DNA of 32,664 nt from contig BJFP01000006.1 of NCBI GenBank assembly GCA_014189875.1, forward strand, positions 1-32,664. Direction: 5' to 3'. The DNA comes from Verrucomicrobiota bacterium. GTDB lineage: Bacteria > Verrucomicrobiota > Verrucomicrobiia > Chthoniobacterales > Chthoniobacteraceae. This document shows, piece after piece, positions 1 to 7,317 of the stretch. Below the pieces are notes generated by a model that made no database searches, was not told the DNA's origin, and saw only the letters and a program-made list of their open reading frames with translations. Every line of letters begins with the position of its first letter. The first letter of the stretch is position 1. The position numbers and the translations under genes were made by a program.

Positions 1-698
1 TCATCCGGCGTGTCGCTGGATGATGTGCCCTTGTAGCGTTTCGGGTTATCCTTTGTCCCGAGAATCTGGTCTTTGCCAAGCGAAAAGGAGATGGCTCCCA
101 TCCGGATGATGTCGAAGTCGCTGTAGTATTTCTGCACGTCCGTCGCGGGGATCTCGTCGGCACCGGTGGCGTCGAGCACGACGCAATATTGTGTGCCCCA
201 CGGATCCATGAGCGCCCCTGTCGGCGCAAATGCGGGGTAGCCTGTGCCATCCACGAAGCCGCTCCGGGGATTCTTCAGATCCTTTGCCACGGGGTGCTCG
301 AAATATTTCGATCCGCGCTTGTTCAGCACGCTGCTGGCGTTCAGCCCGGAGGGGATGGCGCGGAGGATGTTGAAAAGTTCCGAGTTGTCGAGGTCGTAGT
401 TTCCTTGCTCGCCTGTCACGCCGGTGTTCTTGGTCTTCGGCCCGAATGTATAGACGGTCGCCCCGGACGTGGACGAGACCGGCGGGAATTTCCCGTAGTC
501 ATTTGCGTAGTTCTTGCAGGCGGCGACGATGGCCCGCGCGTCGTTGGCGGCTTCGAGGCGGCGCGCCTGGTTCTTCGCCGAGATGATCACGGGGAAGAGG
601 AGCTTCATGAGGATCGCGATGATCGCGATCACGGCGAGCAGTTCGATGAGGGTGAATGCCGCATTTTTCGGCTTTCGGAGTGACGTGCGTGCGTTCAT
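1..698 (-). CDS. type II secretion / type IV pilin-like pseudopilin (prepilin N-terminal methylation domain), partial
   Basis: The reading frame opens with ATG at 698 and is still open at base 1, so the C-terminus lies outside the window. The N-terminus is a class III prepilin signal: a short basic leader, then A-FTLIELL followed by a hydrophobic stretch (VIAIIAILMKLLF). Glu at +5 of the mature protein is present. The residue before the cleavage point is Ala rather than the usual Gly, which prepilin peptidase can tolerate. Downstream, a DPWGTQY motif matches the C-terminal region of GspG-like major pseudopilins. About 232 residues are visible, which is longer than classical GspG and normal for the many GspG-like proteins of Planctomycetes and Verrucomicrobia. 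It would be processed at the inner membrane and assembled into a pseudopilus. No other secretion gene is in view, so it may be one of the scattered orphan pseudopilins common in this phylum. Confidence 0.85.
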   Translation of the reverse strand, partial: MNARTSLRKPKNAAFTLIELLAVIAIIAILMKLLFPVIISAKNQARRLEAANDARAIVAACKNYANDYGKFPPVSSTSGATVYTFGPKTKNTGVTGEQGNYDLDNSELFNILRAIPSGLNASSVLNKRGSKYFEHPVAKDLKNPRSGFVDGTGYPAFAPTGALMDPWGTQYCVVLDATGADEIPATDVQKYYSDFDIIRMGAISFSLGKDQILGTKDNPKRYKGTSSSDTPD

Positions 699-858
699 GG
701 CGGTGGCGGGACGCGGAAACCTACCGCCGCTCCGGCGGGTGACAACAAAAAATCCTTTCGTGCAACGGATTGTCATGCGGAGGAAAAATCCGCTTGCGTG
801 GGCGGGGCTGCACGATAGCTTCGCGCCCCTTTTTCCAAACACACCCAACCTTTTCACC

Positions 859-1014
859 ATGTCCCAACATCGCAGTCTCAAAGGTGCCGCAACCATCGCG
901 GCAAAGCGTAATGTCCTTAAGCGTTTCGAGCGCGTGGAGGTGCTAAAAAAGCGCGGCCAGTGGAAAGAGGGCGACAAGGTGATCGCGCTCCGCAAGACGA
1001 AGCCGGACGCGTAA
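859..1014 (+). CDS. small basic protein of the Verrucomicrobia/Chlamydiae type (TIGR04137-like)
   Basis: The protein is 51 residues, very rich in Lys and Arg, starting MSQHRSLKG and ending RKTKPDA. From memory this matches the small basic protein family restricted to Verrucomicrobia and Chlamydiae (TIGR04137), which has been suspected to associate with the ribosome. The function is unproven. The ATG at 859 is chosen because the conserved family start is here and the open frame further upstream has no family-like sequence. The leader just before it is pyrimidine-rich (TTTTCACC) with no Shine-Dalgarno. The gene is divergent from the pseudopilin and convergent with rsmH; a pair of small hairpins and a 20-bp-period direct repeat follow its stop. 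Confidence 0.85.
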   Translation: MSQHRSLKGAATIAAKRNVLKRFERVEVLKKRGQWKEGDKVIALRKTKPDA

Positions 1015-1015
1015 A

Positions 1016-1095
1016 GCGTAATGCGGACGCATAAGGCGTAACGCGGACAACCCTGTCCGCGCGTCGGTTCTGCGGGCAGGATTGCCCGTGTTACG
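1016..1095. repeat. direct repeat plus two hairpins between convergent genes
   Basis: Two 13-base copies, GCGTAATGCGGAC at 1016-1028 and GCGTAACGCGGAC at 1036-1048, lie 20 bases apart directly after the small basic protein stop. They are followed by an 8-bp hairpin (1042-1049 with 1054-1061, 4-base loop) and a 6-bp hairpin (1073-1078 with 1083-1088). CGTAAC at 1037-1042 and GTTACG at 1090-1095 could close the whole structure. There is no T-tract, so a simple intrinsic terminator is not supported. It may serve as a shared 3' structure for the two convergent genes. Confidence 0.6.
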
Positions 1096-2143
1096 GCGCA
1101 CGCCGTGCCCATCGGAGTTTTGCCGGTGCGGAGCGTGGATTCGAATTCTGCTCGGCTGCCGTCGAGCGGATGACTCCGTCGCTCACGGTGGCGTAGATTC
1201 CTGCGCGCAATCCCGCGTCGAATGATTTTTTCACGCGGCGATCTTCGCCGGAGTGAAAGGTGAGGATCGCGATGCGTGCGCCGGGCTTCGTACAGGCCGG
1301 AAGCTGGCGCAGCAGCGTGTCGAGCGCGGAAAATTCGTCGTTCACGGCGATACGCAGCGCCTGAAAGACGCGGCGGACGGAGAGCGTGGCAGCGTCGCCT
1401 TTCACAGCGGGCAGCGCGGCGCGGATTGCATTCGCGAGCGCGGTCGTGCGTGCGAAATTTTTTCCGGCGAGTGCCGCTGCGAGTGCCGCGGCGTGCGGTT
1501 CGTCGGCATTTTCATCGAGCAATGCGGCGAGGGCGGTGATGCCGATTTTTTCCAACAATGCGGAGGCGGGCTGGCCGCGCTGCGGATTCATCCGCATGTC
1601 GAGCGGGCCGTCGAGTTTCACGGAGAAGCCGCGCGCGGGATCATCGATCTGCATCGAGGAGACGCCGAGATCCGCTAGCACGATGTCCGCACCCGCGAGG
1701 CCGTGCGCCGCGAGCGCCTGCGCGATGCCGGCGAAGTTGCTGCGCTTCGCGATGAATGCCTCCGCGCCGAAGCCGAGCGCGCGCAGGCGTGCCTCGGTCT
1801 TTGGGAGTTCGACCGGGTCGGCGTCGAGGCCGAGCAGCACGCCGCCGGGCTGGATGCGCGCGAGGATTTCCTGTGAATGCCCGCCGTGGCCGAGCGTGCA
1901 ATCCACCGCGATGTCGCCGGGCTTCGGCGCGAGCGCATCGAGGATTTCCGCGACCATGATCGGGCGGTGCGTGCCTGCGGGCGTCTTGCCGGATGCGATC
2001 ACTTTTGCGACCGTGTCGGCGTAGCGCTGCGGATCGCGCTCCTTGTATTTGTCTTCGAAGCGGCGCGGATTTTTTCCGGCATAGCGCTTCCGCCGCTGGT
2101 GCGGAATGGCTGGCGTGGCGGACGGATTTTCCTCGGGCATCAT
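1091..2143 (-). CDS. rsmH: 16S rRNA (cytosine(1402)-N(4))-methyltransferase RsmH
   Basis: This enzyme transfers a methyl group from SAM to N4 of C1402 in the decoding site of 16S rRNA. The 350-residue product has the SAM-binding motif DCTLGHGGHS at 81-90, then LGLDADP at about 104-110. Further on come DLGVSSMQIDDPARGFS, GPLDMRM, the ILTFHSGEDRRVKK signature and the C-terminal EQNSNPRSAPAKLRWARR. The first 60 residues form a very basic extension before the usual family start (HRPIMVAEIL). This makes it longer than the roughly 310-residue enterobacterial enzyme, and I recall a similar extension in other PVC bacteria. Tandem ATG codons at 2143 and 2140 are the best start; upstream codons in the frame give low-complexity Arg/Ser sequence that does not look real. 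No Shine-Dalgarno is visible. The usual mraZ and ftsI neighbours are absent. Confidence 0.95.
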   Translation of the reverse strand: MMPEENPSATPAIPHQRRKRYAGKNPRRFEDKYKERDPQRYADTVAKVIASGKTPAGTHRPIMVAEILDALAPKPGDIAVDCTLGHGGHSQEILARIQPGGVLLGLDADPVELPKTEARLRALGFGAEAFIAKRSNFAGIAQALAAHGLAGADIVLADLGVSSMQIDDPARGFSVKLDGPLDMRMNPQRGQPASALLEKIGITALAALLDENADEPHAAALAAALAGKNFARTTALANAIRAALPAVKGDAATLSVRRVFQALRIAVNDEFSALDTLLRQLPACTKPGARIAILTFHSGEDRRVKKSFDAGLRAGIYATVSDGVIRSTAAEQNSNPRSAPAKLRWARRAP

Positions 2144-2342
2144 CGTGGGCAGCGAGCGTAGGGCAGGGGACGCGCGATGCAAATTGCGAGTGTGACTCCG
2201 GCACGCACTTTTGCTGTGCGGTGAAAGTGCGCGCGGCACTTCCGGTCGCGTGAAAAGATCGCCGCCAAGATCCTCGCGCGCGGAAAAATCGCGCTGCCCG
2301 CGGGAGCAACGTGGTCGGCAGGGATGCGCGGCGCTCCGCTGC

Positions 2343-2858
2343 CTACGAGACCGACATCTGCGTCGCCATGACGAGCACCGCAATCGCGGCGAGCGTGGCG
2401 AGGATGCCGACGGCCATGATCGCAATCCCGACCGTGTCCTGCTTCGCCACACGCTTCTGGAACGGCGACGCGTTCATGAAGTTCGATGGCTTGATGCTCT
2501 TCGCCCCCGGCGCGATCGAACGGTCCACATCTGCCGGCAATTCCTGCGCGCCCTCCGCGGCATTTTCCGGATCGAAAATCGCATCCACATGCCCAAAGCG
2601 CACGCGGTCGCCGGGCTTGAGTGCGTGGTCGGTCTCCGGCGCGAGTTCGGTGCCGTTCACCGCCGTGCCATTCGTCGAGCCGAGATCCTTCAGGATGAAC
2701 TCGCCGTCCACCGGCGCGATCTGCGCGTGGTGGCTCGACAGGCTCACGTCATCAATCGGGAACACATTGTCCGGCGCACGGCCGATGGTGAGGGTTTCCT
2801 CGGTCAGTTCATGATCGATCTGTGAACCATCGTGGCGGACGATCTGGAGTTTCGGCAT
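2343..2858 (-). CDS. FHA-domain protein with C-terminal membrane anchor
   Basis: The 171-residue protein has an N-terminal forkhead-associated domain that would bind phosphothreonine peptides. Conserved FHA positions are present: G26-R27, S42-H43 and the LGSTNGT motif at 59-65. A linker rich in Glu, Ala and Pro follows. One hydrophobic segment near 144-166 (AIMAVGILATLAAIAVLVMA) leaves only a short tail after the membrane. The FHA domain is therefore predicted to face the cytoplasm on a tail-anchored protein. No Ser/Thr kinase or phosphatase is nearby, so its partner is unknown. It lies in the same direction as rsmH, about 200 bases upstream, and may be transcribed separately. Confidence 0.85.
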   Translation of the reverse strand: MPKLQIVRHDGSQIDHELTEETLTIGRAPDNVFPIDDVSLSSHHAQIAPVDGEFILKDLGSTNGTAVNGTELAPETDHALKPGDRVRFGHVDAIFDPENAAEGAQELPADVDRSIAPGAKSIKPSNFMNASPFQKRVAKQDTVGIAIMAVGILATLAAIAVLVMATQMSVS

Positions 2859-2928
2859 GGCCGGGACATAGCGCGGGTGCGCGGAGGTGGAAAGGGCAAA
2901 TCGCGGCTGTATCCGCGAGTGCCGGTGA

Positions 2929-3330
2929 CTATTTCACCACCCGAACGCGGTGCGCTTCGCTGTCGCCGATGAAGACGCTGCCGTCCTTGTCCACGAAGAC
3001 TCCGTGCAGGCGGGCCATCTTGCATTTCAGCGGGTCGCCCACGCCGTTCGCGGCGTCCCGCTGCGGGCCGTCGCCATTTGCGCCGGTGTCGGCGATGAGT
3101 TCGAGAGCGCCCATTTTCATTTCAATCGTGCGGACGCTGTGGCTCTCGGTGTCGGCGACATAGACGTTGCCGTTCGGCGCGACGGAGATGCCTTTCGGGC
3201 CGGAGAGCGTGGCGTCCTTCGCGGGGCCGCCGTCGCCCGCGGAGCCCGCGGTCCCGGTGCTGGCGACGGTGCGGATTTCCGCTGCGGTGAGTGCGGAGGC
3301 GAGGAGGAGCAGGGAGAGGAGGATGCGCAT
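2929..3330 (-). CDS. short exported NHL-repeat protein
   Basis: The 133-residue protein begins with a Sec signal peptide (MRILLSLLLLASALTAAEIR). It then has an AGDGGPAKDATLSGPKG stretch and two recognisable NHL blades, one containing GISVAPNGNVYVADTESHS and one containing GVFVDKDGSVFIGDSEAHR. The stop follows directly on the end of the second blade. Family members usually carry about six blades that make a complete beta-propeller, so this is either a remnant with an internal or C-terminal deletion, or a protein that assembles by oligomerising. The ATG at 3330 is chosen because the signal peptide begins there; the upstream frame runs into a palindromic repeat. It is divergent from pgk and in the same direction as the FHA gene, 70 bases upstream of it. 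Confidence 0.75.
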   Translation of the reverse strand: MRILLSLLLLASALTAAEIRTVASTGTAGSAGDGGPAKDATLSGPKGISVAPNGNVYVADTESHSVRTIEMKMGALELIADTGANGDGPQRDAANGVGDPLKCKMARLHGVFVDKDGSVFIGDSEAHRVRVVK

Positions 3331-3372
3331 GGCGCGGAGGAAAGGGGGACACCTTGCGTGGCCAAGCATGGA

Positions 3373-3504
3373 ATGAAACGCAGAGGCGCAGAGACGCGGA
3401 GAATGGAAAACAAGACGATCTCTCGCATAAATGGCGTGGAGCGAAGCGGAGTCGCATTGCAGAGCGCCATTCTTCTTACGCGTCTCCGCGTCTCTGCGTT
3501 TCAT
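3373..3504. repeat. long imperfect inverted repeat (ACGCAGAG/GACGCGGAG type) between divergent genes
   Basis: The left arm at 3373-3402 reads ATGAAACGCAGAGGCGCAGA and continues GACGCGGAGA. The right arm at about 3475-3504 is its near reverse complement. Inner pairs continue the palindrome: GAATGG at 3401-3406 with CCATTC at 3467-3472, and AATGGCG at 3430-3436 with CGCCATT at 3465-3471. It lies in the shared upstream region of the NHL-repeat gene (minus) and pgk (plus). It looks like a dispersed palindromic repeat and could affect either promoter. Confidence 0.8.
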
Positions 3505-3586
3505 CCTCTTCCTCCTCCGCAGAATTTCACCGTAAAAAACTTGTCTTTTCCTCAACGCTCGCGGTTCATCCGCGCCTCAAATTTTT

Positions 3587-4801
3587 ATGGCCAAAAAAAG
3601 CATTCGCGACATTGAAGTGACCGGGAAGCGCTGCCTCGTGCGCGTGGATTTCAATGTGCCGCTCGACGAGAAGGACGGGCACATGGTGATCACGGACGAC
3701 ACGCGCATCCGGGAGACGCTGCCGACGATCCAATACCTCATTGGCAAAGGTGCGAAGGTGATTCTCTGCTCGCACCTCGGACGGCCGAAGGGCAAGCGCA
3801 GTGAGAAGGAGTCGCTGCGGCCGATCGCGGATCACCTGCACACGCTCATCGGGCACCCGGTCGCATTCAGCCACGACACGATTGGCGAAGTGCCCGCGAA
3901 GATCATCGCGCACATGAAGAATGGCGACGTGGCGCTGCTGGAGAATGTGCGTTTTGAAGCCGGTGAGGAGAAGAACGATCCGGTGCTCGCAAAGGCGATG
4001 GCGGCCCTCGCGGAGATTTTTGTGAACGACGCGTTTGGCTCGGCGCACCGCGCGCACACTTCGACGGCGGGCGTCGCGGCATTGCTCCCGGCGGTGAGCG
4101 GGCTGCTGATGGAAAAGGAGCTGACTTATCTCCACGACGAACTTGAAAATCCCGAGCGTCCGTTCGTGGTGATCCTCGGCGGCGCGAAGGTGAACGACAA
4201 GATCGAGGTCATCAATCGCCTGCTGGAAAAGGCCGACACGATCATCATCGGCGGTGGCATGGCCTACACGTTCCGCAAGCTCACGCAGGGCATCACGCTC
4301 GGCAAAAGCCTCTACAAACCCGAGTGGGAACCCATCGCGCAGGCTGCGATCGAAAAGGCGAAGGCGCGCGGAGTGAAGCTGCTCATCCCCGTGGACGCGA
4401 TGGTCACGGATGCATTCGACTTTGATGCGAAGAAGCTCGGCAACATCAAGCTCGCGCCCGCGGGTGTGGGCATCGAGCCTGAGTGGGAAGGCGTGGACAT
4501 CGGACCCGCGAGCGTGAGACTTTTCGCCGACGAAATCGCGAAGGCGAAGACGGTGATTTGGAACGGGCCGATGGGCGTCTTTGAAATTCCGGAAGCCGCG
4601 AAGGGAACCTTTGCCATCGCCGAGGCCATCGCGGCGAACCGCACTGCGAAGACGATCATCGGCGGCGGCGATAGCGTGAAGGCCGTGAAGAAGGCCGGCG
4701 TCGCGGACAAGGTCACATTCATCAGCACCGGCGGCGGTGCGAGCCTCGAACTCCTCGAAGGCAAGACGCTCCCAGGCGTCGCCGCGCTCAACGACAAATA
4801 G
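3587..4801 (+). CDS. pgk: phosphoglycerate kinase
   Basis: This enzyme interconverts 1,3-bisphosphoglycerate plus ADP and 3-phosphoglycerate plus ATP in the cytoplasm. The 404-residue length is normal. Visible signatures are RVDFNVPLD at 19-27, the substrate-binding HLGRPKG at 63-69, FVNDAFGSAHRAHTS, VILGGAKVNDKI, the nucleotide-site WNGPMGVFE, and the C-terminal GGGDS (about 359) with STGGGASLE. The start follows an A/T-rich leader (CAAATTTTT) with no Shine-Dalgarno. tpiA follows after 22 bases, so the two form a glycolytic operon. The whole gene has a long open frame on the opposite strand that I regard as a composition artefact. Confidence 0.98.
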   Translation: MAKKSIRDIEVTGKRCLVRVDFNVPLDEKDGHMVITDDTRIRETLPTIQYLIGKGAKVILCSHLGRPKGKRSEKESLRPIADHLHTLIGHPVAFSHDTIGEVPAKIIAHMKNGDVALLENVRFEAGEEKNDPVLAKAMAALAEIFVNDAFGSAHRAHTSTAGVAALLPAVSGLLMEKELTYLHDELENPERPFVVILGGAKVNDKIEVINRLLEKADTIIIGGGMAYTFRKLTQGITLGKSLYKPEWEPIAQAAIEKAKARGVKLLIPVDAMVTDAFDFDAKKLGNIKLAPAGVGIEPEWEGVDIGPASVRLFADEIAKAKTVIWNGPMGVFEIPEAAKGTFAIAEAIAANRTAKTIIGGGDSVKAVKKAGVADKVTFISTGGGASLELLEGKTLPGVAALNDK

Positions 4802-4823
4802 ACAGTCCACTTTTCAAAATCCC

Positions 4824-5594
4824 ATGCGCAAAAAAATCATCGCAGCCAACTGGAAGATGAACATGACCGTCGGCGAGACGGAAGGGTTCTTCAAACCGTT
4901 CCTCATCGAAATCGGCTCGGAAAAACGGGCGGACGTCGTGATCGTCCCGCCGTTCACCGCGCTCGCGAAGGCGGGCGAGATATTGCGCAATGTGCAGAAC
5001 GTGAAGCTCGGCGCGCAGAACATGAGCGCGGAGAAATCGGGCGCGTTCACCGGCGAGATCAGCGCCTCGATGCTGCGCGAGCTTTTTGTCCGCTACGTGG
5101 TGCTCGGCCACAGCGAGCGCCGCACGATCTTCGGCGAGACGGATGAGATGGTGAACAAGAAGACGCACGCCGCGCACGCCGCAACGCTGCGGCCCATCGT
5201 GTGCATCGGCGAGACGCTTGCCGAGCGCGACGCGAACCAGGTGGAGGCGGTGCTGGAAAAGCAAATCTGCGGTAGCCTCGCGGGACTCAGCGCAGAGCAG
5301 CTCACCGAGACGGTGCTCGCCTACGAGCCCGTGTGGGCCATCGGCACGGGCCGCACCGCCACGCCACAGCAGGCGCAGGACGCGCACGCATTCATCCGCC
5401 GCAAGCTCACGGAACTCTGGGACGCGGCGACCGCGGACAAGGTGCGAATCCAATACGGCGGCAGCGTGAAGCCCGCAAACACCGCGGAACTCATGGGCCA
5501 GCCTGATATTGACGGCGCACTCGTCGGAGGCGCGAGCCTCGACCCGCGCGGCTTCGCGGAGATCGTCCTCGCGACGGTGAATCTGGCGCGGTGA
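4824..5594 (+). CDS. tpiA: triosephosphate isomerase
   Basis: It interconverts dihydroxyacetone phosphate and glyceraldehyde 3-phosphate. The 256-residue TIM barrel has the N-terminal AANWKMN with N9 and catalytic K11. It also has the catalytic His in VVLGHSERR (H96), the catalytic Glu in AYEPVWAIGTG (E168), and the phosphate-binding GGSVKP and GALVGGASLDP loops. All catalytic residues are present. The ATG at 4824 lies 22 bases after pgk and follows TTTTCAAAATCCC rather than a Shine-Dalgarno sequence. The gene is the second of the pgk-tpiA operon and ends at a strong 26-bp inverted repeat shared with the convergent cysS. Confidence 0.98.
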   Translation: MRKKIIAANWKMNMTVGETEGFFKPFLIEIGSEKRADVVIVPPFTALAKAGEILRNVQNVKLGAQNMSAEKSGAFTGEISASMLRELFVRYVVLGHSERRTIFGETDEMVNKKTHAAHAATLRPIVCIGETLAERDANQVEAVLEKQICGSLAGLSAEQLTETVLAYEPVWAIGTGRTATPQQAQDAHAFIRRKLTELWDAATADKVRIQYGGSVKPANTAELMGQPDIDGALVGGASLDPRGFAEIVLATVNLAR

Positions 5595-5599
5595 GAACG

Positions 5600-5670
5600 G
5601 TAGCGTAGCTCTCCAGAGCTGCGCGTGGTCGGACGCGAGACAAGCGCGCAGCTCTGGAGAGCTACGCTAC
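5600..5670. repeat. perfect 26-bp inverted repeat between convergent tpiA and cysS
   Basis: The arm at 5600-5625 (GTAGCGTAGCTCTCCAGAGC then TGCGCG) is the exact reverse complement of 5645-5670, with a 19-base spacer. The right arm contains the stop codon of cysS, and the left arm starts five bases after the tpiA stop. Each arm also holds the self-complementary core CTCTCCAGAG or CTCTGGAGAG. There is no T-tract, but the stem could end transcription or stabilise mRNA 3' ends from both directions. It looks like a dispersed element used as a 3' boundary. Confidence 0.9.
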
Positions 5671-7073
5671 GGGTTCGGCGTCAGCTTCGGGCCGTCCTTC
5701 GTGTCCTTCACGATCCAGCCGAGCGCAGCGATGGCGTCGCGCAGGCGGTCGCTCTCGGCCCACTGCTTGTTCGTCCGCGCGATCTGGCGCTGCTCGACGA
5801 GCGCGAGCGCTTCCGGCGACGGATTGTGCGCCTCGCGTTCGAGTCCGAGCACGGAATCGATCCGCTTCCAGCCTTCGAGAATTCCCACGGCGATGCCCGC
5901 GCTGATCTCGCCGGCATCGAGTGCGCGGTTCGTGTCGCGGATGAGATCGAACACGCGGCCCATTGCGCCGCTGATGTTCAGATCCTCATCGAGGTCGGTG
6001 AAGAACGCCGCGATGCCGCTCGCAAATTGCGCGGGCAATTCATCCGGCAGGATCGCGCTCGCCGCGCGATCTGCGAGACGCGCGGCCCATTCGTCAATGC
6101 GTCCGAGCGCGCTGCGTGCCGCTGCGAGCCCGTCGAACGTGAAATTCAGCGGCAGCCGGTAGTTCACCGTGATGAGGGCGTAGCGAATCTCGCGTCCGGT
6201 CCAGCCCTTCGCGAGCAGGTCGCGCAGCGTGTAGAAATTCCCCGCGCTCTTCGACATCTTCTGCCCCTCCACCATGAGATGCGCGTTGTGCATCCAGTAG
6301 CGCGCGAATTTTTTCCCGGTCACACTTTCGCTCTGCGCGATTTCCGCCTCGTGGTGCGGAAAAATGTTGTCCACTCCGCCGCAGTGGATGTCCAGTTCCG
6401 GCCCGAGCAGCGCCGTCGCCATCGCGCTGCACTCGATGTGCCAGCCGGGCCGGCCCGGGCCCCACGGCGAATCCCACTTCACGTCGCCGTCGTTTTCATC
6501 CCACGCTTTCCACAGCGCGAAGTCGCCGATGTTTTCCTTCTCGTATTCGTCGCTCTGCACACGGACGCCTGGTCGAAGTTCGTCGAGGTTTAGGTGCGCG
6601 AGCTTGCCGTATTCGGGAAACTTGCTGAGCCGGAAATACAGCGACTTGTCCTCGGCCTGATACGCGATTTCCTTCTCCATCAGCACCCGGATCATCTCGA
6701 TCATCTGCGCCACGTAATCCGTCGCCGCGGGAAAGTGCTGCGCACGCTTCACGCGCAGCGTGCCGAGATCCTCGAAGAACGCGTCCTTAAATTTCTGCGT
6801 GAAGTCCGCGAGCCGCACGCCGAGTTGCCGGCAGCCGCGGATCGTCTTGTCGTCCACATCGGTGAGATTCATCACGCGCTCCACGTCGAAGCCGCGCGCT
6901 TCGAGATGCCGTTGCAGCAAATCCTCGAAGACATACGCGCGAAAATTCCCGATGTGCGCGAAGTTATAGACCGTCGGCCCGCAGGTGTAGAGCTTCACGC
7001 GTTTCCCCGAGGGATCGAGCGGGCGGAACTCTTCCAGTTCGCGGGAGTAGGTGTTGAAAAATCGCGTCGGCAT
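5667..7073 (-). CDS. cysS: cysteinyl-tRNA synthetase
   Basis: This class I enzyme charges tRNA-Cys. The 468-residue length is normal. It shows the zinc-site CGPTVYN at 31-37, HIGN (the HIGH motif) at 40-43, NLTDVDDK, GWHIECSAM and FPHHEAEIAQSE, which supply the other zinc ligands, and KMSKSAGN starting at 272. The C-terminal anticodon region includes WAESDRLRDAIAALG. The ATG at 7073 gives the family start MPTRFFNTYSRELEEF; the upstream in-frame extension is not family-like. No Shine-Dalgarno is visible. It is convergent with tpiA, and the stop codon is embedded in the right arm of the inverted repeat at 5645-5670. Confidence 0.98.
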   Translation of the reverse strand: MPTRFFNTYSRELEEFRPLDPSGKRVKLYTCGPTVYNFAHIGNFRAYVFEDLLQRHLEARGFDVERVMNLTDVDDKTIRGCRQLGVRLADFTQKFKDAFFEDLGTLRVKRAQHFPAATDYVAQMIEMIRVLMEKEIAYQAEDKSLYFRLSKFPEYGKLAHLNLDELRPGVRVQSDEYEKENIGDFALWKAWDENDGDVKWDSPWGPGRPGWHIECSAMATALLGPELDIHCGGVDNIFPHHEAEIAQSESVTGKKFARYWMHNAHLMVEGQKMSKSAGNFYTLRDLLAKGWTGREIRYALITVNYRLPLNFTFDGLAAARSALGRIDEWAARLADRAASAILPDELPAQFASGIAAFFTDLDEDLNISGAMGRVFDLIRDTNRALDAGEISAGIAVGILEGWKRIDSVLGLEREAHNPSPEALALVEQRQIARTNKQWAESDRLRDAIAALGWIVKDTKDGPKLTPNP

Positions 7074-7317
7074 GAGCCCGCGACCGTAGCGGCTGCCGGG
7101 AACGGCGCGCAACACCGAAGCCGATTCGCATCACTGCTGCGGGCGCGCGTGGAATCGCGCTGTGCGAATTCGTAGCGTTGCATGGTGAGAGCCTTGCCGT
7201 GCAGCGCGCGAGGGGAAGTGCGAAGCTTTTGCGCGCGTCCTTTTAACGCCAAAGGGGGGCGTGTGATTCTCTTAGCGAGCTTGTCTTGCGCGCGCGGCAT
7301 CCCTATCCCGTCCCCCC

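Noticed and set aside
1-698. A complete secretion operon around the pseudopilin
   Set aside because: No other secretion gene is visible within the window, and the sequence beyond base 1 is not available.
3566-4810. A roughly 414-codon open frame antisense to pgk
   Set aside because: pgk is unambiguous, and the antisense frame has the composition of a shadow frame.
7074-7317. A promoter pair such as TTGTCT with TATCCC upstream of the CysJ-like gene
   Set aside because: The -10 match is poor and lies almost at the start codon, so it is no better than chance.
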